A DNA stretch of 5,736 nucleotides from Pseudomonadota bacterium (lineage in GTDB: Bacteria > Pseudomonadota > Alphaproteobacteria > Rhizobiales > Xanthobacteraceae), in assembly GCA_021779635.1 (NCBI GenBank), contig JAJYAH010000497.1, forward strand, positions 1-5,736, read 5' to 3'. The position numbers and the translations under genes are program-made. This document shows positions 1-5,468 of the stretch, piece after piece. A model generated the notes under the pieces. The model ran no database searches. It worked only from the letters and a program-made list of their open reading frames with translations, and was not told the origin of the DNA. The number at the start of each line of letters is the position of its first letter. Position 1 is the stretch's first letter.

Positions 1-216
1 CCAAGCTGAGTCTAAGTTCCCGCGGAAACAAAACGTCCTCGCGTACAGCATTGCACGATGCATCCTTCTGCGCGGGACCGCGATACGCTAGCCCCGAAGC
101 GTCAATGTCCGCATTGCCGTCTACTGCCGCCTTTCGGGCAAAGTATTATGAAGCGGCCGTTCCGTGGCGGCCTGAGATCGGCGTTGTCGCTTCGGCGGCG
201 CTACAAACAGCGGCAA
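1..216. other. No recognisable gene upstream of the RND remnant
   Basis: Short open frames exist on the + strand (from ATGs at 51 and 58), but their translations are rich in Arg, Pro and Ser and match nothing I recognise. In particular, no periplasmic porter-domain sequence of an RND pump precedes the remnant that begins near 217, so the 5' part of that gene is missing here rather than merely frameshifted. I see no clear promoter or RNA gene. Confidence 0.4.
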
Positions 217-631
217 ATGGCCGCCGAGGGAATGATCTGTGTCTTCATCGGCGCCCTGATCGCTGAATTCATCCTGCTGCTTTTTCTTTACGAGCGCTTC
301 TCGCTGCCGGTGATCATCATCTCGACCTCGCTGGTCGCGCCCAGCGCGGTTCCCAATGGCGGTCTTTCTAGTTTCCGAATATCAGGCCCTCGCCGAGACG
401 ACCACGCCGCGCGAGGCGATCAGGGAAGCGGCGCTGAATCGCCTTCGGCTGATCGTGATGAGCAGTCTGGCGATGATCCTTGCTCTCGCGCCGCTCGGCG
501 CGGCGATCAACGGCCCCGGCGACCATATGTTGCGGCCGCTGGCCTTCGCCATCATCGCCGGGATCGCGGCGCAACTTCCGCTCGTGCCGCTCGCCATGCC
601 CGCCCTCATCGGGCTCATGGGGCGGCCATGA
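217..631 (+). pseudogene. Remnant of an RND-family efflux transporter (C-terminal membrane part)
   Basis: RND pumps are inner-membrane proton antiporters of about 1000 residues that export metals or drugs. Two pieces remain. The first, about 217-350, reads GALIAEFILLLFLYERFSLP, a typical hydrophobic RND transmembrane segment. The second, in a different frame from the ATG at 356 to the stop at 631, reads AVFLVSEYQALAE, then REAIREAALNRLRLIVMSSL, then LAFAIIAGIAA and a closing hydrophobic stretch. This is the usual order at the end of CzcA/CusA or AcrB-like pumps (loop, arginine-bearing helix start, last two helices). The roughly 30 residues normally found between the two pieces are absent and the frame changes at the join, so an internal deletion is likely. 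All porter-domain sequence is missing. The ATG at 356 could give a 91-residue product, but it would not be a pump. The RND assignment is firm; the subfamily (heavy-metal or drug) is inference. Confidence 0.75.
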
Positions 632-700
632 AGGCGGTCAAGCCCCGGCGCGGTGCTATTTCGACGCCGTCGACGCTCCGCCACAATGCCCTCTTCAGTT

Positions 701-1144
701 TCAGCGCCCCGAACCATTCGCCGATTTTGGCCGGTAGTTTCGGAACAATTCGTCCGCCATCTGCTTCTGGTCGGGCGAGAGGCCGGCATAGAGCACGCCC
801 AAGGCCGCAGAAAGCCTCATGACATTTTCTGCATGCTGCGCGCTGATGGCCGCGTAATTGTCCATGATCTGCGGCGCGCTGAGCTTGCTCCGATCACCCC
901 TGTTCTGCTGCACCACGTTCTCCATTGTCTGGGCGTTGTCCAGCATCACTTGCGCAAATGCATTCCATTCGGCGTCTTGCGCCTTTGTGATGTGCAGCGT
1001 CGCGTAAATATCGCGGATGCGCTGCTCCACCTTAACCTGGCGGGTGTCGGGCGCGCCGGAACCGCCCTGGGCGTAGGCGCCCGCCGAAAAAGTCAAACCC
1101 AATACAAGCGCGGCCTGCGCGACAATGGGGGGAGTCAATCGCAT
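701..1144 (-). CDS. Spy/CpxP-family periplasmic protein with LTxxQ-type motifs
   Basis: A 147-residue protein. Residues 1-25 form a classic Sec signal peptide with a hydrophobic core (AALVLGLTF) and an AYA|Q cleavage site, so the mature protein is periplasmic. The mature part is predicted largely helical. It carries two LTxxQ-like motifs, ITKAQ (52-56) followed by a helix, and LSPDQ (122-126) followed by KQMADELF, the arrangement of the Spy/CpxP family. Those proteins are ATP-independent chaperones or envelope-stress sensors; in enterobacteria they respond to misfolded protein and, for Spy and CpxP, to metals including copper. The length is normal for the family. The start has a weak GGAA about ten bases upstream. 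It lies 47 bases downstream of the Gly/Trp-rich gene on the same strand, so co-transcription is likely. The chaperone role is inferred from the family. I give no symbol because alphaproteobacterial members are diverse. Confidence 0.82.
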   Translation of the reverse strand: MRLTPPIVAQAALVLGLTFSAGAYAQGGSGAPDTRQVKVEQRIRDIYATLHITKAQDAEWNAFAQVMLDNAQTMENVVQQNRGDRSKLSAPQIMDNYAAISAQHAENVMRLSAALGVLYAGLSPDQKQMADELFRNYRPKSANGSGR

Positions 1145-1191
1145 GATTCAGGTTCCATCGCGTTGAAGATATCGGAGTAGGCTCTCGATCG

Positions 1192-1524
1192 TCAGTCGTC
1201 GTCATCGTCGCCGTAATAAACTGCGGGCGGCGGGTAGGCCGATTGCGGCGGAGGATAATAAACACCAGGCGGCGGACCGTCGCCGGCAAGGGCGCCTCCC
1301 AGCACGGCGCCGGCCGCAAGTCCAAGCACCGCGCCAGCCACGCCGCAACCGCCGCAGCCACCATCGCCCCAGTTGCGTCCACCGCCCCAGCCACCATTAT
1401 GCTGCCAGCCGCCACGGCGTTGCCAGCCGCCGTTATGCTGCCAGCCATCGGCATGCGAAGGCAGTGTCCAGGAAGCGCCGGCCGCCATCGCGACCACCAA
1501 CCGCAACGCCTTCATTTTGGTCAT
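1192..1524 (-). CDS. Small secreted Gly/Trp-rich protein with HNGGW repeats, glycine zipper and Asp tail
   Basis: A 110-residue protein, read from the ATG at 1524 because GGGGAC lies about six bases upstream; an in-frame ATG at 1572 would add 16 Arg-rich residues and spoil the signal peptide. The layout is a signal peptide (1-25, ending SHA|D), then three six-residue units GWQHNG, GWQRRG, GWQHNG and a partial GWGGG (27-49), a CGGC motif (57-60), a Gly/Ala/Val glycine-zipper-like hydrophobic stretch (61-81), a Pro/Tyr-rich segment with PPPGVYYPPP (84-93) and a similar copy (98-104), and five terminal Asp. It is probably exported, either soluble in the periplasm or associated with the outer envelope through the zipper. 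No enzymatic domain is visible and I know no assigned function. It is the first gene of the likely pair with the Spy-like gene. HNGGW resembles metal-binding HGGGW repeats, but that link is speculative. Confidence 0.75.
   Translation of the reverse strand: MTKMKALRLVVAMAAGASWTLPSHADGWQHNGGWQRRGGWQHNGGWGGGRNWGDGGCGGCGVAGAVLGLAAGAVLGGALAGDGPPPGVYYPPPQSAYPPPAVYYGDDDDD
1387..1446 (-). repeat. 18-bp tandem coding repeat (GWQHNG units)
   Basis: Within the secreted Gly/Trp-rich gene, an 18-base unit encoding GWQ(HN/RR)G occurs three times plus a partial fourth copy. The two HN copies are nearly identical at the DNA level (CCGTTATGCTG against CCATTATGCTG on the + strand). The close DNA identity suggests fairly recent duplication of the unit. 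Confidence 0.75.
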
Positions 1525-1572
1525 ATTTCGTCCCCACTGGCCACGGAGCGCACGCGAACGATTGCCTTTCAA

Positions 1573-1643
1573 CGGTTCAATCCTTCGCCAAACCTGCGTG
1601 ACTTGAGCGTCACAACAAGGCGAAATTTCGACGGCGGTTCAAT
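1573..1643. promoter_or_regulatory. Possible control region rich in symmetric repeats, upstream of the Gly/Trp-Spy gene pair
   Basis: A 9-base direct repeat CGGTTCAAT occurs at 1573-1581 and 1635-1643, 62 bases start to start. Between the copies lie an inverted repeat GTGAC-ttgagc-GTCAC (1598-1613), an outer pair TTCGCC/GGCGAA (1584-1589 and 1619-1624) nearly concentric with it, and a perfect 10-base palindrome CGAAATTTCG (1621-1630). The block begins 49 bases upstream of the ATG at 1524. I could not place a convincing -35/-10 pair, so the regulatory reading is inference from position and symmetry. Confidence 0.35.
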
Positions 1644-2123
1644 ATGAAAAATGATTTTAGAAGATGGGCGGGTCTTTTGGGGAGCTGTATCGCATCGTCG
1701 GAGGGCTGCACTGCAAAGCTGGAGCCGATCAATCCGGGAATGTCATGGAGGACAACCTTCAACGCCGTAGGCAGCGCTGATGCGAGGGGCAGGATGACGG
1801 AAGCTGGCCAATCAGTGGATAGCGCATCGTTCGGCGCCGGGCCACGCACGCATGCTCCTGCAATGCATGCTTACAAGGATACGTTCGTGGCAGCCCTGAG
1901 CGAACCGAATGCGGACGGCGGTTCCAATTTCCATTTGGCGATGGCTAACGGAGTGTTTACCGCAGGGCCGAGCGCTGGTCTGCGCTTCACGATTTCCGAA
2001 TTCGAGCTTAAGGGGTGGTCTGGCACCAACGGAATCAAGACCTACGGAAGCAGCGAAACACCAGTAATCCAGACCGTCACCTCGCCGATGGCAAAAAGAT
2101 TCAGCGGATTTGCACCATGTTGA
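1644..2123 (+). CDS. Doubtful hypothetical ORF of 159 residues
   Basis: An open frame starts at ATG 1644, immediately after the second CGGTTCAAT copy. It has only a weak GGCGG-like ribosome site. Residues 10-15 (AGLLGSC) look faintly like a lipoprotein box, but the hydrophobic stretch before the Cys is too short to be convincing. The rest is Ser/Gly/Ala-rich, with no motif I know and no strong third-position GC preference. Its 3' end approaches the P-type ATPase remnant on the other strand. An overlapping - strand frame (1849-1610) is equally unconvincing. It could be a real orphan gene, a decayed gene or chance. Confidence 0.2.
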   Translation: MKNDFRRWAGLLGSCIASSEGCTAKLEPINPGMSWRTTFNAVGSADARGRMTEAGQSVDSASFGAGPRTHAPAMHAYKDTFVAALSEPNADGGSNFHLAMANGVFTAGPSAGLRFTISEFELKGWSGTNGIKTYGSSETPVIQTVTSPMAKRFSGFAPC

Positions 2124-2189
2124 TCGTGTTGATCTCGCCGCTGCGCTGAAAGGCACAAAGGAGCCGGCCCCTCCTCGGGATGCGATGCC

Positions 2190-2395
2190 GTCCCACGACA
2201 TTGGCGCCCATAAAGCAGATCTTGGGCAAATTGGAAGGGATCGGCGGAATCGCCTCCGCCATGAGCGAATTTTTCGACAGGCATTGACTTGCCGGTCAGC
2301 GCCGACTGGTTGATGAACAGGTCTTTTGCTGTGAGCAGGTGGAGGTCGACGGGAATCATGTCGCCGGCAGACAACCGGACGACGACGGCCTCGTG
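2190..2395 (-). pseudogene. Scrap of an Mg2+-type P-type ATPase (actuator domain)
   Basis: Reading down the - strand from about 2395, the frame gives [20 protein letters not shown] and then [20 protein letters not shown]. This is the actuator-domain region of P-type ATPases, closest in wording to MgtA/MgtB magnesium transporters ([23 protein letters not shown]). Around 2235 the frame changes, and the next expected block, [14 protein letters not shown] (2235-2194), continues in another frame. Homology then stops. Only about 65 of roughly 900 residues remain, with no phosphorylation DKTGT site, no ATP-binding domain and no membrane helices. The essential Glu of the TGES motif is Lys here (TGKS), which would prevent dephosphorylation even in a full-length pump. 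It is clearly non-functional. A frame from the ATG at 2500 runs through it, but its start and end are unrelated text. Confidence 0.75.
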
Positions 2396-2669
2396 CAGCG
2401 CTGGCGTCCAAGCGGGGAGGCGCTCTCGATCACTGAAAAGGCAGGCTCCACAATTTTGGCGAAGCCGCGGCGAAAGGCGAGCTTTCGTAGTCCGCGCCAT
2501 GTCGGCATTGGGAAAGCCTGCTTTCTAGAAGATTCTAGGCTTTCGGCCTATGACCGGAATCCGCCCAACCTTTCCCTTGCCGGCGACTTCGGGGTGGTCC
2601 GGCATCCGCCCAGGGACCTTGTCGACGCGTTCGGTGGCGGGTTGAATTCGGCCGTTTCTTCCCTTCGGC
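2396..2669. other. No recognisable gene; degenerate spacer
   Basis: No frame on either strand gives sequence I can identify. The - strand text just upstream of the ATPase scrap does not continue that protein, because the N-terminal membrane helices expected there are missing. The only structure seen is the hairpin cluster at 2523-2550 and a weak inverted repeat GGCCG/CGGCC at 2650-2654 and 2666-2670. Confidence 0.4.
2523..2550. repeat. Compact nested inverted repeats
   Basis: TTCTAG occurs twice, ten bases apart (2523-2528, 2533-2538). The first copy is part of the palindrome TTCTAGAA, and CTAGAA-GA-TTCTAG (2525-2538) is a perfect inverted repeat. It overlaps a second hairpin TAGGC-TTTCG-GCCTA (2536-2550). 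The two stems share bases and so are mutually exclusive. There is no T-run, so this is not an ordinary terminator. The role is unknown. Confidence 0.5.
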
Positions 2670-2996
2670 CTACTTGCGCCGCAACGAATTTATCGCGTCC
2701 CCGCAGACGACTTCGGCGGTGGTCAGCAGTTCGCCCACGTCAGACTTTTTCGCGAGCGGACGATCCCAATGGACGCTTGCGGCGTCATGCGCAGGGCGCA
2801 TAAAATCATCCGGTCGAGTAAGATCCTGGGCGCCCGAGAAGCGGCTTCCACGCGATTTCAACCGGCGCTGGAATTCACGCAGACGGCCGCGCTTTTGAAT
2901 CCCTGGACTGCGTCGACGAAGGCGATCGTCGATTGCAAACGGTCGATCACTGGATGACGACGCCATCACCGCGATGGCTCCCGACCCGTCGGACAC
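2670..2996 (-). CDS. Unidentified ORF, possibly the C-terminal part of a decayed gene
   Basis: A 108-residue frame ends at the TAG at 2670-2672. Its last 45 or so codons (text such as HWDRPLAKKSDVGELLTTAE followed by VVCGDAINSLRRK) show a strong preference for G or C in the third position and look like genuine protein. The first half is Arg/Ser-rich and less convincing, so the true beginning may be lost. Overlapping + strand frames (2674-2898 and 2769-2957) have weaker coding bias and I left them out. I do not recognise the family. A weak inverted repeat follows the stop without a T-run. Confidence 0.27.
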   Translation of the reverse strand: MSDGSGAIAVMASSSSDRPFAIDDRLRRRSPGIQKRGRLREFQRRLKSRGSRFSGAQDLTRPDDFMRPAHDAASVHWDRPLAKKSDVGELLTTAEVVCGDAINSLRRK

Positions 2997-3025
2997 AGGT
3001 GGCCGCGCGAACCCGGTCCGGCGAT

Positions 3026-3050
3026 CAACTCCACCCTGCTTGGAGGCAGC
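3026..3050 (+). promoter_or_regulatory. Strong ribosome binding site inside a small hairpin
   Basis: GGAGG (3042-3046) sits four bases before the ATG at 3051 and decides that start. It overlaps the right arm of an inverted repeat CTCCA-CCCTGCT-TGGAG (3029-3045), which could mask the site when folded. The stem is only five pairs, so the effect may be slight. Confidence 0.45.
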
Positions 3051-4121
3051 ATGGGGCGGAATCGGAGATTTCCCAGTGTGATCCGGGTCTCGGCGCGCCT
3101 CCGGGGCCGTCTTCTGCTCATCCTGCTGACGTTCTGGGCGCTAGCGATGGTCGTTCCGGAATTCTACCGACTGGTCCATCCGCTCGGTTCCTTCGGTCTC
3201 CTGGTCGATGGCGACGGCCGCATCATCGACGTGCAAGGGCCTTTCCCCACCGAAATGGAATCGCCGGCCTGTAGGACGGGCTTGCGTCCGGGGGATCGGC
3301 TCGATCTGGCGCGGATGCGCTGCGTTCCGGTCGATACGCTCCGTTGCGCGACCGCTCTGGCGACCTTGGGGAAATTGCAGCTGGTCGGCGACAATCGACG
3401 CGGTGACCTGGCCATGGCGGCGACTGCTCAGAAGCCCGCGCGTCAAGTCGAGGTTGTCGCCGGGCCGACGCCCTTTTCCTGGTGGGTGAGGCTGGTCCTG
3501 CCGCTCGATCAAATCGCCGCCATTGTTGTCATACTGGCCGCTGCGTGGCTGGTCTGGACGCGGCCGGGAAGAATGACCTGGGGGTTTTTCCTTTACATCA
3601 TATGGTTCAATCCCGGGCAGTCATCCGCCTATTATGCGCTGCTGCAATACACACCAGCCGCCTTGATCACGCAGAATCTGGCCGGGGCCCTGGCGCAGGG
3701 CGCCGGCTTCGCCGGCTTCCTGTCGTTCGCCTTGCGCGCGCCCAAGGATCAGATCACGCCGCGCTGGCGGCCGATCGAAAAAGCATTGCCGGCAGTCGCA
3801 GGTCTGCTCGCCTTGCTTCTGGCGCTCGCCAACATCAATGTCTTCGGCTATCCCGCAGAGGCTCTGATGCGCGCGGGAACGCTCAGCGGACTTGCAGTCG
3901 CCGCCTGCGCCCTCATCGTGCTGCTCGCGCGCCGCGGCGAGCAGCAGCCTTTGGATTACCAGCGCCTACGCTGCAAGTCGCGCAGTTCAAGCTTTCGCAC
4001 AGCCGGGCTTTTGTCGTGCGCGCCTATCTGCTGCAAACCCATGAGATGCTGTTTGACGCCCACAACCACGCATTCCGGGTGTTCGGCGGCGTACCGAAGC
4101 GCGGCATCTACGACAATATGA
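3051..4121 (+). CDS. Truncated membrane sensor protein (N-terminal half) with an out-of-frame tail
   Basis: Start chosen by the GGAGG site. Residue 1 to about 307 read as one membrane sensor module: a helix at about 21-36, an extracytoplasmic domain of about 110 residues with a PDZ-like element GLRPGDRLDL (77-86), then roughly five further membrane segments (about 148-169, 173-190, 212-232, 246-268, 276-296), ending in a cytoplasmic linker RRGEQQPLDYQRLR. This layout is typical of the input half of alphaproteobacterial integral-membrane sensor histidine kinases, where the linker continues into the dimerisation and ATPase domains. Here, at about base 3970, it runs into an IS21 transposase fragment in another frame. 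The last 50 or so codons to the stop at 4121 are therefore Ser/Cys-rich nonsense, and no kinase or other output domain remains. The membrane protein is clear; the histidine-kinase assignment is inference, and a cyclase or other output is possible. It is likely non-functional. Confidence 0.6.
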   Translation: MGRNRRFPSVIRVSARLRGRLLLILLTFWALAMVVPEFYRLVHPLGSFGLLVDGDGRIIDVQGPFPTEMESPACRTGLRPGDRLDLARMRCVPVDTLRCATALATLGKLQLVGDNRRGDLAMAATAQKPARQVEVVAGPTPFSWWVRLVLPLDQIAAIVVILAAAWLVWTRPGRMTWGFFLYIIWFNPGQSSAYYALLQYTPAALITQNLAGALAQGAGFAGFLSFALRAPKDQITPRWRPIEKALPAVAGLLALLLALANINVFGYPAEALMRAGTLSGLAVAACALIVLLARRGEQQPLDYQRLRCKSRSSSFRTAGLLSCAPICCKPMRCCLTPTTTHSGCSAAYRSAASTTI

Positions 4122-4974
4122 AAACCGCGGTCGATAAAGTCCTGACCGGCAAGCAGCGGCAGGTGAACGCGCGCTTTCTCGCCATGGTCAGCCACTATGT
4201 TTTCGAGACGACGTTCTGCAATCCCGCGTCAAGCTGGGAGAAGGGTCAGATCGAGAAAAAGGTTCAGGACGGGCGCCATCAGCTTTGGCAGCCGATGCCG
4301 AACTTTCCCACGCTGGAGGCCTTGAATGAATGGCTGGAGCGGCGCTGCCAGGAGCTGTGGAGCGAGACGCGCCATGACAGCGAGCCGGGCACGATCGCCG
4401 ATGCCTGGCGCAACGAGTCGCCGAGCCTCATGCGGTTCTCACGGCCCTTCGATGGCTTTGTTGAACAGAGCAAGCCGGTGTCGTCGACCTGCCTCATCAG
4501 CTTCGAGCGCACCCGCTACAGCGTGCCGGCTACCTTCGCCAACCAGCGGGTCAGCCTGCGCATTTACGCCGACCGCCTCGTCGTCGTCGCCGAAGGGCAA
4601 GTGCTTTGCGAGCACCAGCGCGTCGTCGAGCGCTCCCATCACGGCCGCGGCCGGACGATCTACGACTGGCGCCATTATCTGGCGGTGATCCAGCGCAAGC
4701 CCGGCGCCCTGCGCAATGGCGCGCCCTTCGTCGAACTGCCGGATGCGTTCAAACGGCTGCAACAGCACCTGCTCAGACGCCCCGGCGGCGACCGGGAAAT
4801 GGCGGAGATCCTTGCCCTGGTTCTCCACCACGACGAGCAGGCCGTGCTGTGCGCCGTCGAGATGGCCATCAACGACGACGCGCCCACCAAGACGCATGTC
4901 CTCAACCTGCTGCACCGGCTGGTTGACGGCAAAGCGCCGGAGGGCGCCAAGGTTGAGGCCCCGCAAGCCCTAAC
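3971..4974 (+). pseudogene. istA: IS21-family transposase IstA, truncated at both ends
   Basis: About 334 residues in one frame match the central and C-terminal part of IS21-type IstA: LQVAQFKLSHSRAFVVRAYL, THEMLFDAHNHAFRVFGGVP, RGIYDNMKTAVDKVLTGK, NPASSWEKGQIEKKV, TCLISFERTRYSVPA, RTIYDWRHYLAVIQRKPGAL and HVLNLLHRLVDGK. In the DDE integrase core the second Asp (codon 4112-4114, IYDN) and the Glu (codon 4238-4240, SWEKGQ) are present. The N-terminal helix-turn-helix DNA-binding part and the first Asp are missing, so it cannot transpose. Homology stops at PQAL-T (4961-4975), about where the last couple of dozen residues should begin. No istB helper ATPase follows. The open frame runs from 3482 to 5089, but residues before 164 are out-of-frame sensor sequence and the last 38 or so are out-of-frame reading of the next gene. 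Confidence 0.88.
3971..4974 (+). mobile_element. Internal fragment of an IS21-family insertion sequence
   Basis: Only part of istA remains. The terminal inverted repeats, the 5' part of istA and all of istB are absent, and I see no target-site duplication. Since both limits fall inside istA, the fragment was shaped by later deletions or recombination and is not a simple insertion. Confidence 0.8.
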
Positions 4975-4977
4975 GAT

Positions 4978-5301
4978 GGATGGACGCCGCTGGTCGATGA
5001 GGTCCTGGATGCCGCGGAAAAAATCATGGCGGAGCATCCTCAAGCGTCGTTCCGAATCAATCAGATCAAACAAAAATTGGGCTGCCTGAGGATTTACTTG
5101 CGACACGAAGGCCTGCCCGAGGACGTTTCGGCTAAATTGAACGAGACAAGAGACGTGGCGTGTCAACGGTCGTTCAACATCTGTGAAATTTGCGGTGCTC
5201 CCGCTTCATTGGGACGTCTGAAATCTTGTTGGAGCGTCCGCTGTCAAGCATGCGCGCCCTCGGGATGGGTGCCTGCCGATGCGAAAAACGGCGAGTTTTG
5301 A
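4978..5301 (+). CDS. Small CxxC...CxxC (zinc-ribbon-like) conserved hypothetical protein, 5'-truncated
   Basis: In frame from about 4978 the text begins GWTPLVDEVLDAAEKIM and continues FRINQIKQKLGCLRIYLRHE, then SFNICEICGAPASL and WSVRCQACAPSGW. From memory this order (GW.pLvd, then vrvtQIKEKFGgLRfY, then CEVCGaPG...TRCdaHA) is that of a widespread family of small bacterial proteins of unknown function. The four Cys (codons at 5182, 5191, 5242 and 5251) could hold one zinc ion. Homologous text reaches upstream of the first in-frame ATG (5026) to the point where the IstA homology ends, so the natural start is lost. The ATG at 5026 would give 91 residues without the first conserved block. The family's usual EKFGG core reads QKLGC here, hinting at decay. 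The role is unknown. Confidence 0.55.
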   Translation, partial: GWTPLVDEVLDAAEKIMAEHPQASFRINQIKQKLGCLRIYLRHEGLPEDVSAKLNETRDVACQRSFNICEICGAPASLGRLKSCWSVRCQACAPSGWVPADAKNGEF

Positions 5302-5468
5302 TCGATCTTGCGATCGTAACCGCTTTTCATTGGATGATTACAAATCCGACTGCGGACCAATCAGTTTGCTCTTTCTGAGCATCGCAGCCGATCGTCGCCG
5401 GTGTCGGCGCGCTTCCGAAAATCCTATCGCCTTCATGCCACTTCTCACCGCATGCAGCGCCTCTTAGG
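5302..5468. other. Spacer between two converging frames
   Basis: It begins at the stop of the CxxC protein and ends at the stop of the frame entering from the right. GATCG-atcttg-CGATC (5300-5315) overlaps the upstream stop but lacks a T-run, and ATTGG...CCAAT is a loose pair further on. No convincing terminator or gene is seen. Confidence 0.3.

Noticed and set aside
657..676. TCGAC-gcc-GTCGA hairpin between the converging RND remnant and Spy-like gene as a terminator
   Set aside because: The stem is short, with no T-run on either strand.
368..789. Open frames on the - strand opposite the RND remnant
   Set aside because: The + strand text is recognisable RND protein; the - strand frames are Arg/Ser-rich shadows of it.
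653..1180. 175-residue + strand ORF opposite the Spy-like gene
   Set aside because: It mirrors the signal-peptide-bearing - strand gene and has no motif of its own.
1387..1446. Possible CRISPR-like or REP array
   Set aside because: The 18-base periodicity is in frame and has no spacers; it encodes GWQxxG units.
1556..1582. EcfG-type general stress promoter (GGAAC...CGTT) upstream of the Gly/Trp gene
   Set aside because: A TGAAC and a CGTT exist on the - strand, but the first box is imperfect and the 14-base spacing is shorter than the usual 16-17.
1032..1647. Ala-rich or Pro/Cys-rich frames overlapping the Gly/Trp-rich gene on both strands
   Set aside because: They are read from the repetitive GC-rich coding repeats in other frames; only the 1524-1192 frame has a signal peptide and ribosome site.
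4439..5166. Long - strand frames opposite IstA
   Set aside because: They are shadows of a high-GC coding region; the + strand frame matches IstA motifs throughout.
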